From assembly GCA_905197115.1 (NCBI GenBank), contig CAJJXN010000002.1, positions 1 through 58,946 on the forward strand: a stretch of 58,946 nt of DNA, read 5' to 3'. The stretch is from an uncultured Bacillota bacterium. Lineage in GTDB: Bacteria > Bacillota_I > Bacilli_A > RFN20 > CAG-631. Each line of letters begins with the position of its first letter. The stretch's first letter is position 1. The translations under genes and the position numbers were made by a program. The notes beneath the pieces were generated by a model that had not been told where the DNA came from, searched no databases, and saw only the letters and a program-made list of their open reading frames with translations. Of this stretch, positions 17,966 to 27,230 are shown piece after piece.

Positions 17966-18775
17966 TTATATTGCATATAACCATTCTTTTTGTCGAACAT
18001 AATAACAAAGATGCGTAAAACCGACTTCTTTTATTATTTTTAAGTACTTATCAAATTGATAACGATAATGTGTTACTTCATGTGCATCACTTGAAAGCGT
18101 AAGTTTTCTTCCACCCATTTGATAATAAAGTTTTAAAAGATAAGTCGTATGTTCAAGAGGTAAAAAGCTTTGAACTTTTGTATTCAACTCTAACGCTTTT
18201 CTCTTTTTTATTAAAAGTTTAAAAATTTCGATTAATTTCGGTTCAAAATCCGCTATTTTTAAATTCGAATCAATTAAATAAGCGGTCTTAAATCCATAAT
18301 CAACATGAGATAGTACTTGAAAATGATCCCATTCATTTAACGCCTCAATAATCAAATTAAAGTATAAATCTAACGTTTCAACAATCCCATATTTTTTAAA
18401 ATAATATCCCTTATAAAAATCAATGTGAGGTGCATTGTGAATAGATAAATTAATTAAATCAAAGGGATAACGCTCACAAATTGACTTCATTTGTATTAAA
18501 TGGGTACGCATATATCCCAGTTCAATACCTTTTAAAATTTGAATTTGCGGATACATTTTTTGCATTTGATTCATTTCTTTAAAATAAGCGTCAAAATCCA
18601 CAAGCCAATCTTCCCCTAAAGGAAAACCAATATCGACATGATCCGTTGTTACAAAATAAGCACATTTTGCTAAAATTGCTTGTTCAATATAAGGTCTTAA
18701 AGGTTGATTAGAATCTTGGGAATAAAGACAATGAACATGTTGATCGTGTAAAACCATTTTTATCATTTCATTCAC
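17966..18775 (-). CDS. PHP-domain phosphatase, histidinol-phosphatase-like
   Basis: 269 residues with the PHP metal motifs in order: DQHVHCLYS (HxH), TTDHVDIGF, KGIELGY, NLSIHN, VLSHVDYG and LSSDAHEV. This is the HisK/HisJ-type monomeric histidinol-phosphatase layout. No other his gene is in the window, so another phosphoester substrate is possible. It overlaps the upstream lipoprotein gene by 8 bases, with AAGGACAAGTGA as ribosome binding site, so the two are coupled. That pairing is unexplained: one product is outside the membrane and the other is cytoplasmic. Confidence 0.85.
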   Translation of the reverse strand: MNEMIKMVLHDQHVHCLYSQDSNQPLRPYIEQAILAKCAYFVTTDHVDIGFPLGEDWLVDFDAYFKEMNQMQKMYPQIQILKGIELGYMRTHLIQMKSICERYPFDLINLSIHNAPHIDFYKGYYFKKYGIVETLDLYFNLIIEALNEWDHFQVLSHVDYGFKTAYLIDSNLKIADFEPKLIEIFKLLIKKRKALELNTKVQSFLPLEHTTYLLKLYYQMGGRKLTLSSDAHEVTHYRYQFDKYLKIIKEVGFTHLCYYVRQKEWLYAI

Positions 18776-20315
18776 TTGTCCTTTTTAAAATCGCTTGTCC
18801 ATAATTTGTATCATACATGTATAATTGATCACGATTTTCAATATAAATAAACCAATATTCATGACCTTCAGGAGTATAACCACCAATACCATAATTAATC
18901 CCAATTTTTTCATAATAAATTCGAGATAATTGAATGTTATTTAAAACAATATTTTTTTCACTCACGGTTAAAGCAACGTGCATAGAAGGTCCACCAATCG
19001 TATTAAAAGTTCCTTCCCAGTTTCCTATGAAAGCCTTAGGAATGATGACAGGTTCTTGAATCGCCATATTTGTTAAATTAATATTTGAAGGAATCATTGT
19101 AGTTCCAATCATTGAAAAAATAAAACGAATTGAACCGCCTAAAACCATTAAACTATAATCATAATAAATTTCTTTAATTTGATTATTTTCTAAAGTAATC
19201 GTTAAATTATAAATTCCGTTGGCAGAATATTCTTCTAACAAATCAATGGCAAAGAAAGTTCCCATTTGAGCGGGTAGTTGAGCTTCAAATACGTTGTTTT
19301 CTTTTTCTTGAAATAATTCAATTGCAAAGTCATCAAATTGAAAACTTGTATCCATAATACTTTTAGCGTATCCGATATTATCATCATCTCTTTTTAAGAT
19401 TCCTTCATCTTTTTCATTTTCTTTATAAGTTTGATAAAAATATACTTTATCATTTAATAAAAGACTTCCATGGGGATTATCTTGATCATCACTATAAGAA
19501 GCATCTTTTGTAAAATAGTATTTACTTTTAAATAAATTATCGTTGACATTTTTTTCTACATCTACCGTGAAATTCCCATTAGATAATTCATCCAACGCTT
19601 GTTTTAAAGTTGTATGTTTAGCTGTTTTTACACAAGGTGTGGCAACAAAACCTGGCTTAGCCGTTCCATGATTGTATATATAAAATTCATATTCATAAGT
19701 ATACATGATCGTCATTTTATCTTGAATTTGCTCTGCTTCTACTGTATTAAATTGAATGCGATTAATAATACTGTTAGAAAGAAAAACTTCAAATCGATCG
19801 ACTAAAAGAGATTGTCCCGTAAGTACTTTTACAACTTTTTCAGCCTGACTATTTTTTAAAGTATAAGTTGTTGCTTTTTGTTGAATAAAATCAGAAGATG
19901 TTAATTGTTTAAAAGGATTTATGACATCTTCTAAAGTATAATCTTCTCCTGTATAAGGATTAAAAATATTTGTGGAATATACTACTTCATTTTGCAAATT
20001 AAGGGATGGAGTTAGTATTTTCCCATCTTTAATTTGTACTTTGACTTCAATATCTTCTTGATTAGGCAAATCATATTCGTAACTATAAAAAGTTTCATCC
20101 GTGAATGTAACATCATAACCTGAAGTTTGATCATTTTTATTCGTTGGATTGTTTTTATCATACATATGCAATTGGTAAGTTCCTTCTAGACATATGCTCG
20201 TTTGTAAAGATTGTAATCCTTTATCTATACTTTCAACTTCTTCCTTGTTTTGACGATTCGAACAGCCACATAAAATTAAAGCAAACACTAAAGTTGAAAT
20301 CATTTTTTTCTTCAT
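18768..20315 (-). CDS. Lipoprotein of unknown function
   Basis: 515 residues with the lipobox ILCGC (Cys about 18). The mature part is rich in Tyr, Asn, Asp and Thr with beta-strand character and no recognised family. The C-terminal 90 residues (KAFIGNWEGTFNTIGGPSMHVALTV onward) begin with a GxWxGTF motif. This recalls the start of the barrel module found in the other lipoproteins of this region. AGGAGG ribosome binding site. Operon with the PHP phosphatase. Confidence 0.75.
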   Translation of the reverse strand: MKKKMISTLVFALILCGCSNRQNKEEVESIDKGLQSLQTSICLEGTYQLHMYDKNNPTNKNDQTSGYDVTFTDETFYSYEYDLPNQEDIEVKVQIKDGKILTPSLNLQNEVVYSTNIFNPYTGEDYTLEDVINPFKQLTSSDFIQQKATTYTLKNSQAEKVVKVLTGQSLLVDRFEVFLSNSIINRIQFNTVEAEQIQDKMTIMYTYEYEFYIYNHGTAKPGFVATPCVKTAKHTTLKQALDELSNGNFTVDVEKNVNDNLFKSKYYFTKDASYSDDQDNPHGSLLLNDKVYFYQTYKENEKDEGILKRDDDNIGYAKSIMDTSFQFDDFAIELFQEKENNVFEAQLPAQMGTFFAIDLLEEYSANGIYNLTITLENNQIKEIYYDYSLMVLGGSIRFIFSMIGTTMIPSNINLTNMAIQEPVIIPKAFIGNWEGTFNTIGGPSMHVALTVSEKNIVLNNIQLSRIYYEKIGINYGIGGYTPEGHEYWFIYIENRDQLYMYDTNYGQAILKRTSE

Positions 20316-20369
20316 GTAAATAACCTCCTTAATAGTTTAAGTATAAAGGCTATGTAAGAATTTATCAAT

Positions 20370-20402
20370 AAAAACAACGTTTTTATTCTTTTGAAACGTT
20401 GC
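20370..20402 (-). terminator. Terminator of the VanZ-like gene
   Basis: Minus strand CAACGTTT...AAACGTTG followed by TTTTTATT; overlaps the last codons of the gene. Confidence 0.75.
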
Positions 20403-20931
20403 TTTTTAATCTTATAAATAAATAGGCTAATCCTAAGCCAAGAATCGCACCTAAGGTATTTAAGATGATATCATCAATATCTGCAATTCGCATTAAAGGA
20501 ATTTGTATTAACTCAATACTTAAAGAAAAAAGCATTGATAAAATAAGAATGTAGATTCCTTTTAATTTAAAAGTTAATTTAAAAAAGAAAGCAAAAGGAA
20601 GAAAAAGTAGCAAATTACCGAATAAATTTGAATACACATAATTCAAGTAAATTCCTTGTTTTAACAATTTAAGTAATCCTTTAATTGTATGAAAGGGAAA
20701 GATATTGTTATGGCTACTTTCTTTAATATAAGAAACATACATTTTTTGATCAATCATTAAAAAAGTTGGAAACACAGTTATCCATAAAATTACATAAATC
20801 GATGACACAAATAAAAATAAACTCAGTTCATGAAGCCAATTATCTTTAATTTTTTTATATCGAACTAAAACAAAAATAGGCAAAATAAGGAAAAGAAAGC
20901 TACCTATATAGATGAGTATTTGTAATTTCAT
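20383..20931 (-). CDS. VanZ-like membrane protein
   Basis: 182 residues with about five membrane helices. The VanZ signature is visible: NLFGNLLLFLPFAFFF, SLSIELIQIPLMRIADIDDIILNTLGAILG. VanZ gives low-level teicoplanin resistance in enterococci, but most family members have unknown roles at the envelope. It is monocistronic and divergent from the plus-strand lipoprotein gene at 21064. Confidence 0.88.
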   Translation of the reverse strand: MKLQILIYIGSFLFLILPIFVLVRYKKIKDNWLHELSLFLFVSSIYVILWITVFPTFLMIDQKMYVSYIKESSHNNIFPFHTIKGLLKLLKQGIYLNYVYSNLFGNLLLFLPFAFFFKLTFKLKGIYILILSMLFSLSIELIQIPLMRIADIDDIILNTLGAILGLGLAYLFIRLKSNVSKE

Positions 20932-21063
20932 AATAACACCCTTATGGATAGTTTATGTTTCTTTTTTATTTATATTCAAAACATTTGAAAGTATTGGAAG
21001 TATGAATAATCCAATTTGAATAAAAATACGTATTGAAGTCAAGAACTTCAAAGGAGGAAAATC

Positions 21064-22146
21064 ATGAACAAAACATGTAAAATTTCGTTTTTGACTATTT
21101 CTGCTTGTTTTGGATTAAGTTTGTGTAATGGTTGTACTTCAGATAAAAAATCAAATCATACAACGAGTCAAACCATTCCACAGGCAGTTGTTAAACTAGA
21201 AACTCAACCCCATAAAGATTTTTATTTAGTCGGAGAAACTTTTGATGTAAGTGGAGCCACTTTATCTATTCAATTTGGAAATCAACAAAAAGAGATTATT
21301 CCTATTACAAACGAAATGGTTTCAGAAATAGATATGTCTACTCCAGGCATTAAAAAACCACTCGTGACGTATCGCTATCATAATCAAGACTATACTACTT
21401 CTTTTAGCATTACCGTAGCAGATTTTGTTAGTGTTAAAACGGAAGAAGAACTCACTTCAGCCATTAATGATGCTAAAAAAGACATCGTTATTTTATTAAA
21501 AAAGAAGGATACTCCTTACAACATGCATCACTTAGAAATCTTAAAAAGTTTACATTTGCGTGGCGAAGAAAATGTATCCATTCAAATAGATAGTGATCCC
21601 ATTAGTTCTCAAGCAGGTATTTATATTAAAGCAAGCGATGTAACTATCGATAATTTAACAATCGAAATGAGTGAAAAATCACTGCATTCTTTAAAAGTTT
21701 CACATAATAGCCAAGATACAAAAGTAGATAATATTACTTTTAAAGATTGTACTTTTGAAGGTGGAAAAGGAGTTAATTTCCATGGCGGAAATAATATACT
21801 TCTAAAAAATTGTACAATTAATGTAGAAGACACATCTCCAAGTGTGGCCTTATCAATAGCTAGTAGTAATGTAACCATTGAAGATTGTACAATTTATCAT
21901 GGAAAATGGGGCAGTATTGGTTTAATGCATAAAATTGCCGATCAAAACGCACCTGATTACAATCAAACAGTTAGTCTATACCCAGGTAATACAAAAGTGA
22001 TTTTTAAAGGAGAAAATACCATTTCTTCTATTGTGTATGTAGAATATAGTGAAGAAAGTAAAAATACGATTGAAAATCTAGATTGGGAACAAGTAAAAGA
22101 AGGCACAACTTTAATATATAAAAATCCTAGTTTAAATAATCAATAA
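21064..22146 (+). CDS. Lipoprotein with an Ig-like domain and a right-handed beta-helix
   Basis: 360 residues. Signal peptide with lipobox LCNGC (Cys about 24). A bacterial Ig-like domain (about 40-115: PHKDFYLVGETFDVSGATLS, ending TTSFSITV) comes first. A parallel beta-helix/pectate-lyase-like fold follows, with rungs containing VTIDNLTI, DNITFKDCTF, NILLKNCTI and SNVTIEDCTI. This fold usually binds or cleaves polysaccharides; no catalytic Asp set can be identified. AAGGAGG ribosome binding site and its own terminator. Confidence 0.82.
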   Translation: MNKTCKISFLTISACFGLSLCNGCTSDKKSNHTTSQTIPQAVVKLETQPHKDFYLVGETFDVSGATLSIQFGNQQKEIIPITNEMVSEIDMSTPGIKKPLVTYRYHNQDYTTSFSITVADFVSVKTEEELTSAINDAKKDIVILLKKKDTPYNMHHLEILKSLHLRGEENVSIQIDSDPISSQAGIYIKASDVTIDNLTIEMSEKSLHSLKVSHNSQDTKVDNITFKDCTFEGGKGVNFHGGNNILLKNCTINVEDTSPSVALSIASSNVTIEDCTIYHGKWGSIGLMHKIADQNAPDYNQTVSLYPGNTKVIFKGENTISSIVYVEYSEESKNTIENLDWEQVKEGTTLIYKNPSLNNQ

Positions 22147-22154
22147 ACAAGAAT

Positions 22155-22186
22155 ACTTCCATATACATTTTTTGGAAGTTTTTTTA
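22155..22186 (+). terminator. Terminator of the beta-helix lipoprotein gene
   Basis: ACTTCC-(13-base loop)-GGAAGT followed by seven T residues, 8 bases after the stop codon. Confidence 0.8.
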
Positions 22187-22248
22187 TTTAATTTTACCCT
22201 CTTTTATGGTATACTTAAAAACAAATATATAGAAAAGAAGGTATGAAA

Positions 22249-23988
22249 ATGAAAAAAATGAAAAAATGTCTCATCCCGCTTATTGTTTTACTCGGGATTA
22301 GTGGATGTAATAAAGGTCAACAAGAAGAGTCGACTAAACCAATCAAAACCCCTGCTACTCTTTCAGATTTACAAATATTATTATCCAATACAAGTTTCCA
22401 TTTAGAAGGCAATGAAACAAAACAAGCCACTAGAAAAACAATTGAAGTTATGCAAGAATTGTTTTCTACAAAAACGACCACAACCCAAGAAACTTTAATT
22501 GCTTATGAAGGTCCTTATGCTATCACGGAAGGGACTCAAGATCGTATCCATACGAATTTTGACTTTGAAAGTGATATTTTTAATCCGGTTCATAAAAAAT
22601 ATACTGCTTTTAGTGGAAAATATGAAAATATGTACTATGAAATTAAAGATTATGAAGGTGGAAAAGAAGACGATAAGGCTTCAAGAAAAACAATTCAAAC
22701 AGAATCAAATGATGGCGATATTTCATTAGAAGATGTCACTATTTATTCAACGATGAACGCTTCTAACTATGCAAATTTTTATTTAGAAACTTATTTTGTT
22801 CCTGTTTTATCTGGAACATATTCTTTAACAGCTACTGAAACGAAAAATGATTTTAGATATACGCTTAATGCCGAAAGTAGTAAAACAGATGAATTTGGAG
22901 AAACAAGAACGGTTTCAAACATTTCTTTGGACTTTTTAAAAGATGGTTTTTTAAAATCATTTGAAATGCAATTTACAATGTATGCTAAAGATTACGATGA
23001 AGAAGGCACACTTGGTAATGAATATGTTTACACCAAAGTAACGGATACTTGTCAAATTGAAAGAGGCAAAAGACAAAAAGCACCTCAAACTCCAAAAATT
23101 GTTCCAACAAATTACTGGCTAACAGATTATGAAATTCAACTTCAAGCGAATATGCTTTTAAGTACAACGGATTGTGATGCAGATGACGTTCCTGTTGATT
23201 TTTATATTTTAGCAAAAGCAATTAATGTCACACCAGAATTAGCAATCGATACAAAACTTGAAATTATAGATAGTTCTAATCAAGATGTTATTTCTGTATC
23301 TTCAGTAGGTGTCGTGAAATCAATTGGAGGCGGAACGACAACATTAACAGTTCGCAGTGAATCGGGCATAGAAAAAACGATTGAAGCAACTGTTAAAGTT
23401 CCTGATGCAACTTCTATTCGCATTGAAATTTACTCTTCATCTTTCTTTGTGGGAGAAGAATACAACATTTTTACTTATGTAACTCCTGAAAATTCACGTG
23501 AAGAATATGATTATACGGTTTCCAATGATAACGCTAGAATTATTATGGATAAAGATAATGACCCTGTTTTAGTATGTGAGAAAGCAGGAGAAGTTACCAT
23601 TACAGCTACAAGTAAAACAAATCCTTCCATTAGCGCAAGTAAAACAGTAACCATTACTCAAAAATTAACAGTTGAGGAAGTAAAAGCTAACATAGTTGGA
23701 ACGTGGGTAGATGTTGAAAACAATCAACAAAAAATAACGTTTCATTCGGATAACACAGGACATTTTACTTTCTTTGAAGATAACAAACAACAAGACTACG
23801 ATTTTAAATGGATTATCAAAGAATCTCAAACAAATTCTGATAATTTATTAGTTACCATTACAACTACAATGGGAAATTACAATGATAACGAATGTTCTTT
23901 CTTACTTGATGGGACAAAAATGCAAACTTATTTCACAAATGTAGATATGTATTATTTAGTCTTTAAAGCAGATTTTATAAAAGAATAG
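22249..23988 (+). CDS. Lipoprotein with a Big_2-type Ig-like domain
   Basis: About 579 residues with lipobox ISGC. Start chosen at ATG 22249, with GAAGGT 6 bases upstream; ATG 22243 is in frame but too close to that site. Residues about 25-280 form an N-terminal domain of unknown fold. About 300-385 and 390-475 are Ig-like strands ending in TTTLTVRSESG and EVTITATSKTNPSISASKTVTI, typical of Big_2. The C-terminal 100 residues start LTVEEVKANIVGTWVD and carry the GxW...GHFTF barrel module. The next gene has the same architecture, so the two are tandem paralogues. Confidence 0.82.
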   Translation: MKKMKKCLIPLIVLLGISGCNKGQQEESTKPIKTPATLSDLQILLSNTSFHLEGNETKQATRKTIEVMQELFSTKTTTTQETLIAYEGPYAITEGTQDRIHTNFDFESDIFNPVHKKYTAFSGKYENMYYEIKDYEGGKEDDKASRKTIQTESNDGDISLEDVTIYSTMNASNYANFYLETYFVPVLSGTYSLTATETKNDFRYTLNAESSKTDEFGETRTVSNISLDFLKDGFLKSFEMQFTMYAKDYDEEGTLGNEYVYTKVTDTCQIERGKRQKAPQTPKIVPTNYWLTDYEIQLQANMLLSTTDCDADDVPVDFYILAKAINVTPELAIDTKLEIIDSSNQDVISVSSVGVVKSIGGGTTTLTVRSESGIEKTIEATVKVPDATSIRIEIYSSSFFVGEEYNIFTYVTPENSREEYDYTVSNDNARIIMDKDNDPVLVCEKAGEVTITATSKTNPSISASKTVTITQKLTVEEVKANIVGTWVDVENNQQKITFHSDNTGHFTFFEDNKQQDYDFKWIIKESQTNSDNLLVTITTTMGNYNDNECSFLLDGTKMQTYFTNVDMYYLVFKADFIKE

Positions 23989-23999
23989 GAGAATTTTTT

Positions 24000-25895
24000 A
24001 TGAAAAAATCAAACTTATTTTTATTGCTTCCTTTAATCTTACTTGCAAGTTGTAATACAAAAGATTCTTCAAATAGTCAATCGACTCCTTCATCTACTAG
24101 TTCATCACAATCAACAAGCATCTCTAGTTCATCGACAACAAGTAGTTCCAATAATAGTAGTAGTTCTACTATTTCAAGTTCAACATCTCATTCTTCATCT
24201 AGTTCAATTACTTCTTCGAATTCATCTTCGAGTGTTCCAACCCCAATTGATCCAATTGAAATGCCAATGAATTTAGATGAATTAAAAGTTTATCTTAACA
24301 ATGAAGGAAAAACAACTTTCGTAGCGAATGAAGCCGAAAGTACTTTATCTATAGAAGAAGGTAATTATTTTTCTTACATGGGAGATGCAACAGAAGATAT
24401 TAATAAAATAACCAAACAGTTTAAACGATTTGAAGGAAATTATGCAAGTGGTTCTATTGAACGAAAAATATTTGATCGTTCTAATATAAATAATGAAATT
24501 AGTAATGAAAAAATAGTTCTTGGCAATTTTTATAAGGGTACTTATAATAATGATGTTATTGACAGCACAATTTTTGAAACTGATTTATCGAATTCAAGCA
24601 TTCATAAATTTCAACTTGTAGAAGAAGATACCAATTTAGAATCTTTTAAATTAAATTTAAATGAGCAAATGGCTTTTGCTTCTTCCTACTTTGAATCTTT
24701 CACTTCTTTAAATAAACAATTAAATGATTTACCAGTTAGTGCAATATATGATTTAGAACATAAAGTAGGACAAAATTTTAATTATACTTTAACTTGTTTG
24801 GGTGATAAAGAAACAGCAGCAAGTCAATTTAAATCTTATTCTGATACAATTATTTCCATTGGATTTGATAATTCTGGATTTTTAACCACTTATCATATAA
24901 CTTTTAAAGAATATGGCTATGATTGGTTAACTGATGCTCATTACACCACTCCTAGCACGTTTAAAATTCTTGATTTTACCGCTAAAAAGGGAACTTTAGC
25001 ACAAGCAGAACCTTTAGCATTTAATCCTTCTGATTATATGGCAACAAGCGCAACTATCCAACTCATTAATAAAGGTAGTTATGATAAAGAAATTTTAGAA
25101 CCTCAAAATATTATTTTAAATACATCCTTAGGTGTAAAAGTTGAAAATCCAATACCTGCTACTGCCATTGACTTAGATTTTGAAATTATAAGTAGTAGTG
25201 ATACGGATGTCGTAGGTTTAAAGTATGGTGATTGGACTGCACTTAAAATAGGAACAGCAATTTTAACAATTGCAAATTCAAATGGCTGTACCCAAACAAT
25301 AGATGTAACGGTTAAAGAACCTGTTTTAACCTCTATTTCTATTTCATTAACCGAAAACATGACTACTGGCGAAGAATATTTCCTTTATATTTCGAAAACT
25401 CCATCAGATGTTACTGATACATTTACCGTAATTTCATCTGATGAAACAATAGCTAAAATTGTTGAAAGAAACGATAACATTTATGTTCAAGCACTTAAAG
25501 CAGGAACTGCAACCATTACAGTGACTAGTATTCAACATCCAAATGTTTATCAAGAAAAGACAGTAACGATTAAAGATGCTTTGAGCGATGAGGAAATCAA
25601 ACAAATTATTTGTAGTCATACTTGGTTTGAAAATCATTATTATCATGGAGATTTATTATTAAACTTTAACTTAGATGGCACAGGCACCTTTCAAAAAGGT
25701 TATTATGACCCAATTTCTTTTACTTGGACGATTTCAAATAAAACGATCACTTTATCTTCTTTCTCTATCGGTGGAATTGATTTTGTAAACAATACCGTAA
25801 CTTTAAATGAAGAAGGAACTGAACTTGAAATAAAATTTGAAGATGAATATGCATGGGATACGATTCAAGAAACTTTACAAATCCACGATAATTAA
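24000..25895 (+). CDS. Ser-rich-linker lipoprotein, paralogue of the preceding gene
   Basis: 631 residues with lipobox LLASC (Cys about 19). An almost pure Ser/Thr/Asn linker (about 25-80) follows; it should hold the domain off the membrane or cross the wall. The body repeats the upstream plan: a domain of unknown fold, a Big_2-like unit (GTATITVTSIQHPNVYQEKTVTI), then LSDEEIKQIICSHTWFE as the start of the C-terminal barrel. The GxW motif has lost its Gly (SHTW). Eleven bases separate it from the upstream gene; GGAG ribosome binding site. Tandem duplication followed by divergence is likely. Confidence 0.82.
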   Translation: MKKSNLFLLLPLILLASCNTKDSSNSQSTPSSTSSSQSTSISSSSTTSSSNNSSSSTISSSTSHSSSSSITSSNSSSSVPTPIDPIEMPMNLDELKVYLNNEGKTTFVANEAESTLSIEEGNYFSYMGDATEDINKITKQFKRFEGNYASGSIERKIFDRSNINNEISNEKIVLGNFYKGTYNNDVIDSTIFETDLSNSSIHKFQLVEEDTNLESFKLNLNEQMAFASSYFESFTSLNKQLNDLPVSAIYDLEHKVGQNFNYTLTCLGDKETAASQFKSYSDTIISIGFDNSGFLTTYHITFKEYGYDWLTDAHYTTPSTFKILDFTAKKGTLAQAEPLAFNPSDYMATSATIQLINKGSYDKEILEPQNIILNTSLGVKVENPIPATAIDLDFEIISSSDTDVVGLKYGDWTALKIGTAILTIANSNGCTQTIDVTVKEPVLTSISISLTENMTTGEEYFLYISKTPSDVTDTFTVISSDETIAKIVERNDNIYVQALKAGTATITVTSIQHPNVYQEKTVTIKDALSDEEIKQIICSHTWFENHYYHGDLLLNFNLDGTGTFQKGYYDPISFTWTISNKTITLSSFSIGGIDFVNNTVTLNEEGTELEIKFEDEYAWDTIQETLQIHDN

Positions 25896-25900
25896 TTAAC

Positions 25901-25934
25901 AAAAAGAGTCAAAATTGATTTGACTCTTTTTTTG
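25901..25934. terminator. Bidirectional terminator between convergent genes
   Basis: AAAGAGTCAAA-ATTGA-TTTGACTCTTT with T-rich tracts on both strands; serves the lipoprotein gene (plus) and the acetyltransferase gene (minus). Confidence 0.85.
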
Positions 25935-25936
25935 TT

Positions 25937-26311
25937 CTATAAATTTTTTCTTAAAAATAATTCTTTTTCTTGACCCGGTGCAAGTAAATATCCACAATCA
26001 ACATACCCAATCAAACGATAAAAATGTTGAGCCGTTTCTATCTTTAAAGTAGAAACTAAAAGCCATGTATAGCCCTTTTCTTTCATTTCTTGTTCCCAAA
26101 AGTTCATGAGTATCTTACCATAACCTTTTCTTTGATATTCTTGTTTGATATAAAGTAATGTACAAAAAGGAACATTGTCCCAAAACAAATTATAACGCAA
26201 TATTCCAATCCGTTGATTATTTATAGATAACACATATCCTTGTTCATTTTTTACTTTTTGATTAAATTCTTTTTTAGACAAATGTTTATCTAAAGAAAAC
26301 CAAAAATCCAT
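25937..26311 (-). CDS. GNAT-family N-acetyltransferase
   Basis: 124 residues, a compact GNAT domain. The acetyl-CoA binding motif A is visible as YIKQEYQRKGYGKILMNFWE (Q/RxxGxG), preceded by RIGILRYNLFWDNVPFCTLL strands and followed by LLVSTLKIETAQHFYRLIGYVDCG. Substrate unknown; small stand-alone members act on amino groups of small molecules or peptides. Monocistronic. Confidence 0.88.
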   Translation of the reverse strand: MDFWFSLDKHLSKKEFNQKVKNEQGYVLSINNQRIGILRYNLFWDNVPFCTLLYIKQEYQRKGYGKILMNFWEQEMKEKGYTWLLVSTLKIETAQHFYRLIGYVDCGYLLAPGQEKELFLRKNL

Positions 26312-26404
26312 ATCTTGTTTTTTTTACATATCTTATTTCATACTTTGTTTCTTTTTCCATGAATTGATTTTACCATTTTAATTGAATATTTGAAAAGGTT
26401 TTAT

Positions 26405-26433
26405 TTGACAATTGATATATTTCGTTGTAAATT
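26405..26433 (+). promoter_or_regulatory. Promoter of the queuosine-salvage operon
   Basis: TTGACA and TAAATT with a 17-base spacer. A transcript would start near 26440, directly at the riboswitch aptamer. Confidence 0.65.
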
Positions 26434-26439
26434 AAAAAG

Positions 26440-26533
26440 TGGGCAGTTCGAAACCATCCTGCCTTGCAATTAGGCAAAATCAAAACTAGGGATTTTATTA
26501 GCCTTTTTGCGTCTAATTGGAGGCGCTTTTTTT
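26440..26533 (+). promoter_or_regulatory. preQ1-like riboswitch with overlapping terminator and ribosome binding site
   Basis: Aptamer: stem GGCAG/CTGCC (26442-26446, 26459-26463) closes a loop with TTCGAAACCATC. An A-rich tail CAAAACTAGGG (26481-26491) resembles the preQ1 class I tail, whose G residues could pair with the loop C residues. An extra small hairpin TTGC/GCAA separates them, more like class II or III, so the class is unresolved. Platform: AATTAGGCAAAA (26468-26479) can pair with TTTTGC and CTAATT (26505-26518), antiterminator style. The competing terminator is GCGTCT/AGGCGC (26509-26526) plus seven T residues, and contains the GGAGG site. Ligand identity rests on the downstream YhhQ-type transporter. 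Confidence 0.7.
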
Positions 26534-27229
26534 ATGCAACGATATAGTAAAATTATACATAAACAAAAAAGAGAAATTGTTCTTTTACGTGGAAGTGGAT
26601 GTATTTATAAAAAATGTACATTTTGTGATTATTATCACGATAAAAATTCAAATGAACAACAAAATTTTGAATTAAATCAATCTATTTTAAATCAAATAAC
26701 GGGAGAATTTCATGAACTAGAAGTCATTAATAGTGGCTCTGTTTTTGAATTAGATGAACAAACGCTTTCTTTGATAAAAAAAATTTGCTTAGAAAAACAA
26801 ATCCGAACGCTTCATTTTGAATCTCATTATTTATACCATAATAAAATCAACCAATTAAGACAAGATTTCTATCCAATTCAAATTAAAATGAAATTAGGTT
26901 TAGAAACATTTGATGAAATCTTAAGGGAAAATTTATTGAATAAAGGAATAAAAGAAAAAGATCCTGCAATTATAAGCAATCACTTTGAAGAAGCTAATTT
27001 TTTATTTGGCATCAAAGGGCAAACTTTACAATCTATGGAAAATGATATTCAATTAGGTTTACAATATTTTGAACGTATTTGCATTAATATAATGTGTAAA
27101 AATACGACAGCGATTCAACCAGATAAACAAGTTATTGATACTTTTATGCATCATCTTTATTTAAAATATAAAGACCATGAACGAATTGACATTTTAATTG
27201 ATAAAACGGATTTTGGAGTAGGTGATTAA
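26534..27229 (+). CDS. Radical SAM enzyme, possible queuine-salvage lyase (QueL-like)
   Basis: About 231 residues. Start at ATG 26534, with GGAGG in the terminator hairpin upstream; a TTG at 26507 lies inside the riboswitch. The cluster motif is C23-IYKK-C28-TF-C31, so CxxxxCxxC rather than the usual CxxxCxxC. Other radical SAM features follow: INSGSVFELDEQTL and LGLETFDEILRENLLNKG. The protein is short. It overlaps nothing but is followed at once by a YhhQ-type transporter. QueL, the radical SAM enzyme that cuts queuine to preQ1 in gut bacteria, is the best guess; this is inference from context and size, not proven homology. Confidence 0.65.
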   Translation: MQRYSKIIHKQKREIVLLRGSGCIYKKCTFCDYYHDKNSNEQQNFELNQSILNQITGEFHELEVINSGSVFELDEQTLSLIKKICLEKQIRTLHFESHYLYHNKINQLRQDFYPIQIKMKLGLETFDEILRENLLNKGIKEKDPAIISNHFEEANFLFGIKGQTLQSMENDIQLGLQYFERICINIMCKNTTAIQPDKQVIDTFMHHLYLKYKDHERIDILIDKTDFGVGD

Positions 27230-27230
27230 T

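Noticed and set aside
24043..24270. Open frame overlapping the Ser-rich linker of the 24000 lipoprotein
   Set aside because: It is a shadow of the repetitive Ser/Thr codons; no ribosome binding site or family.
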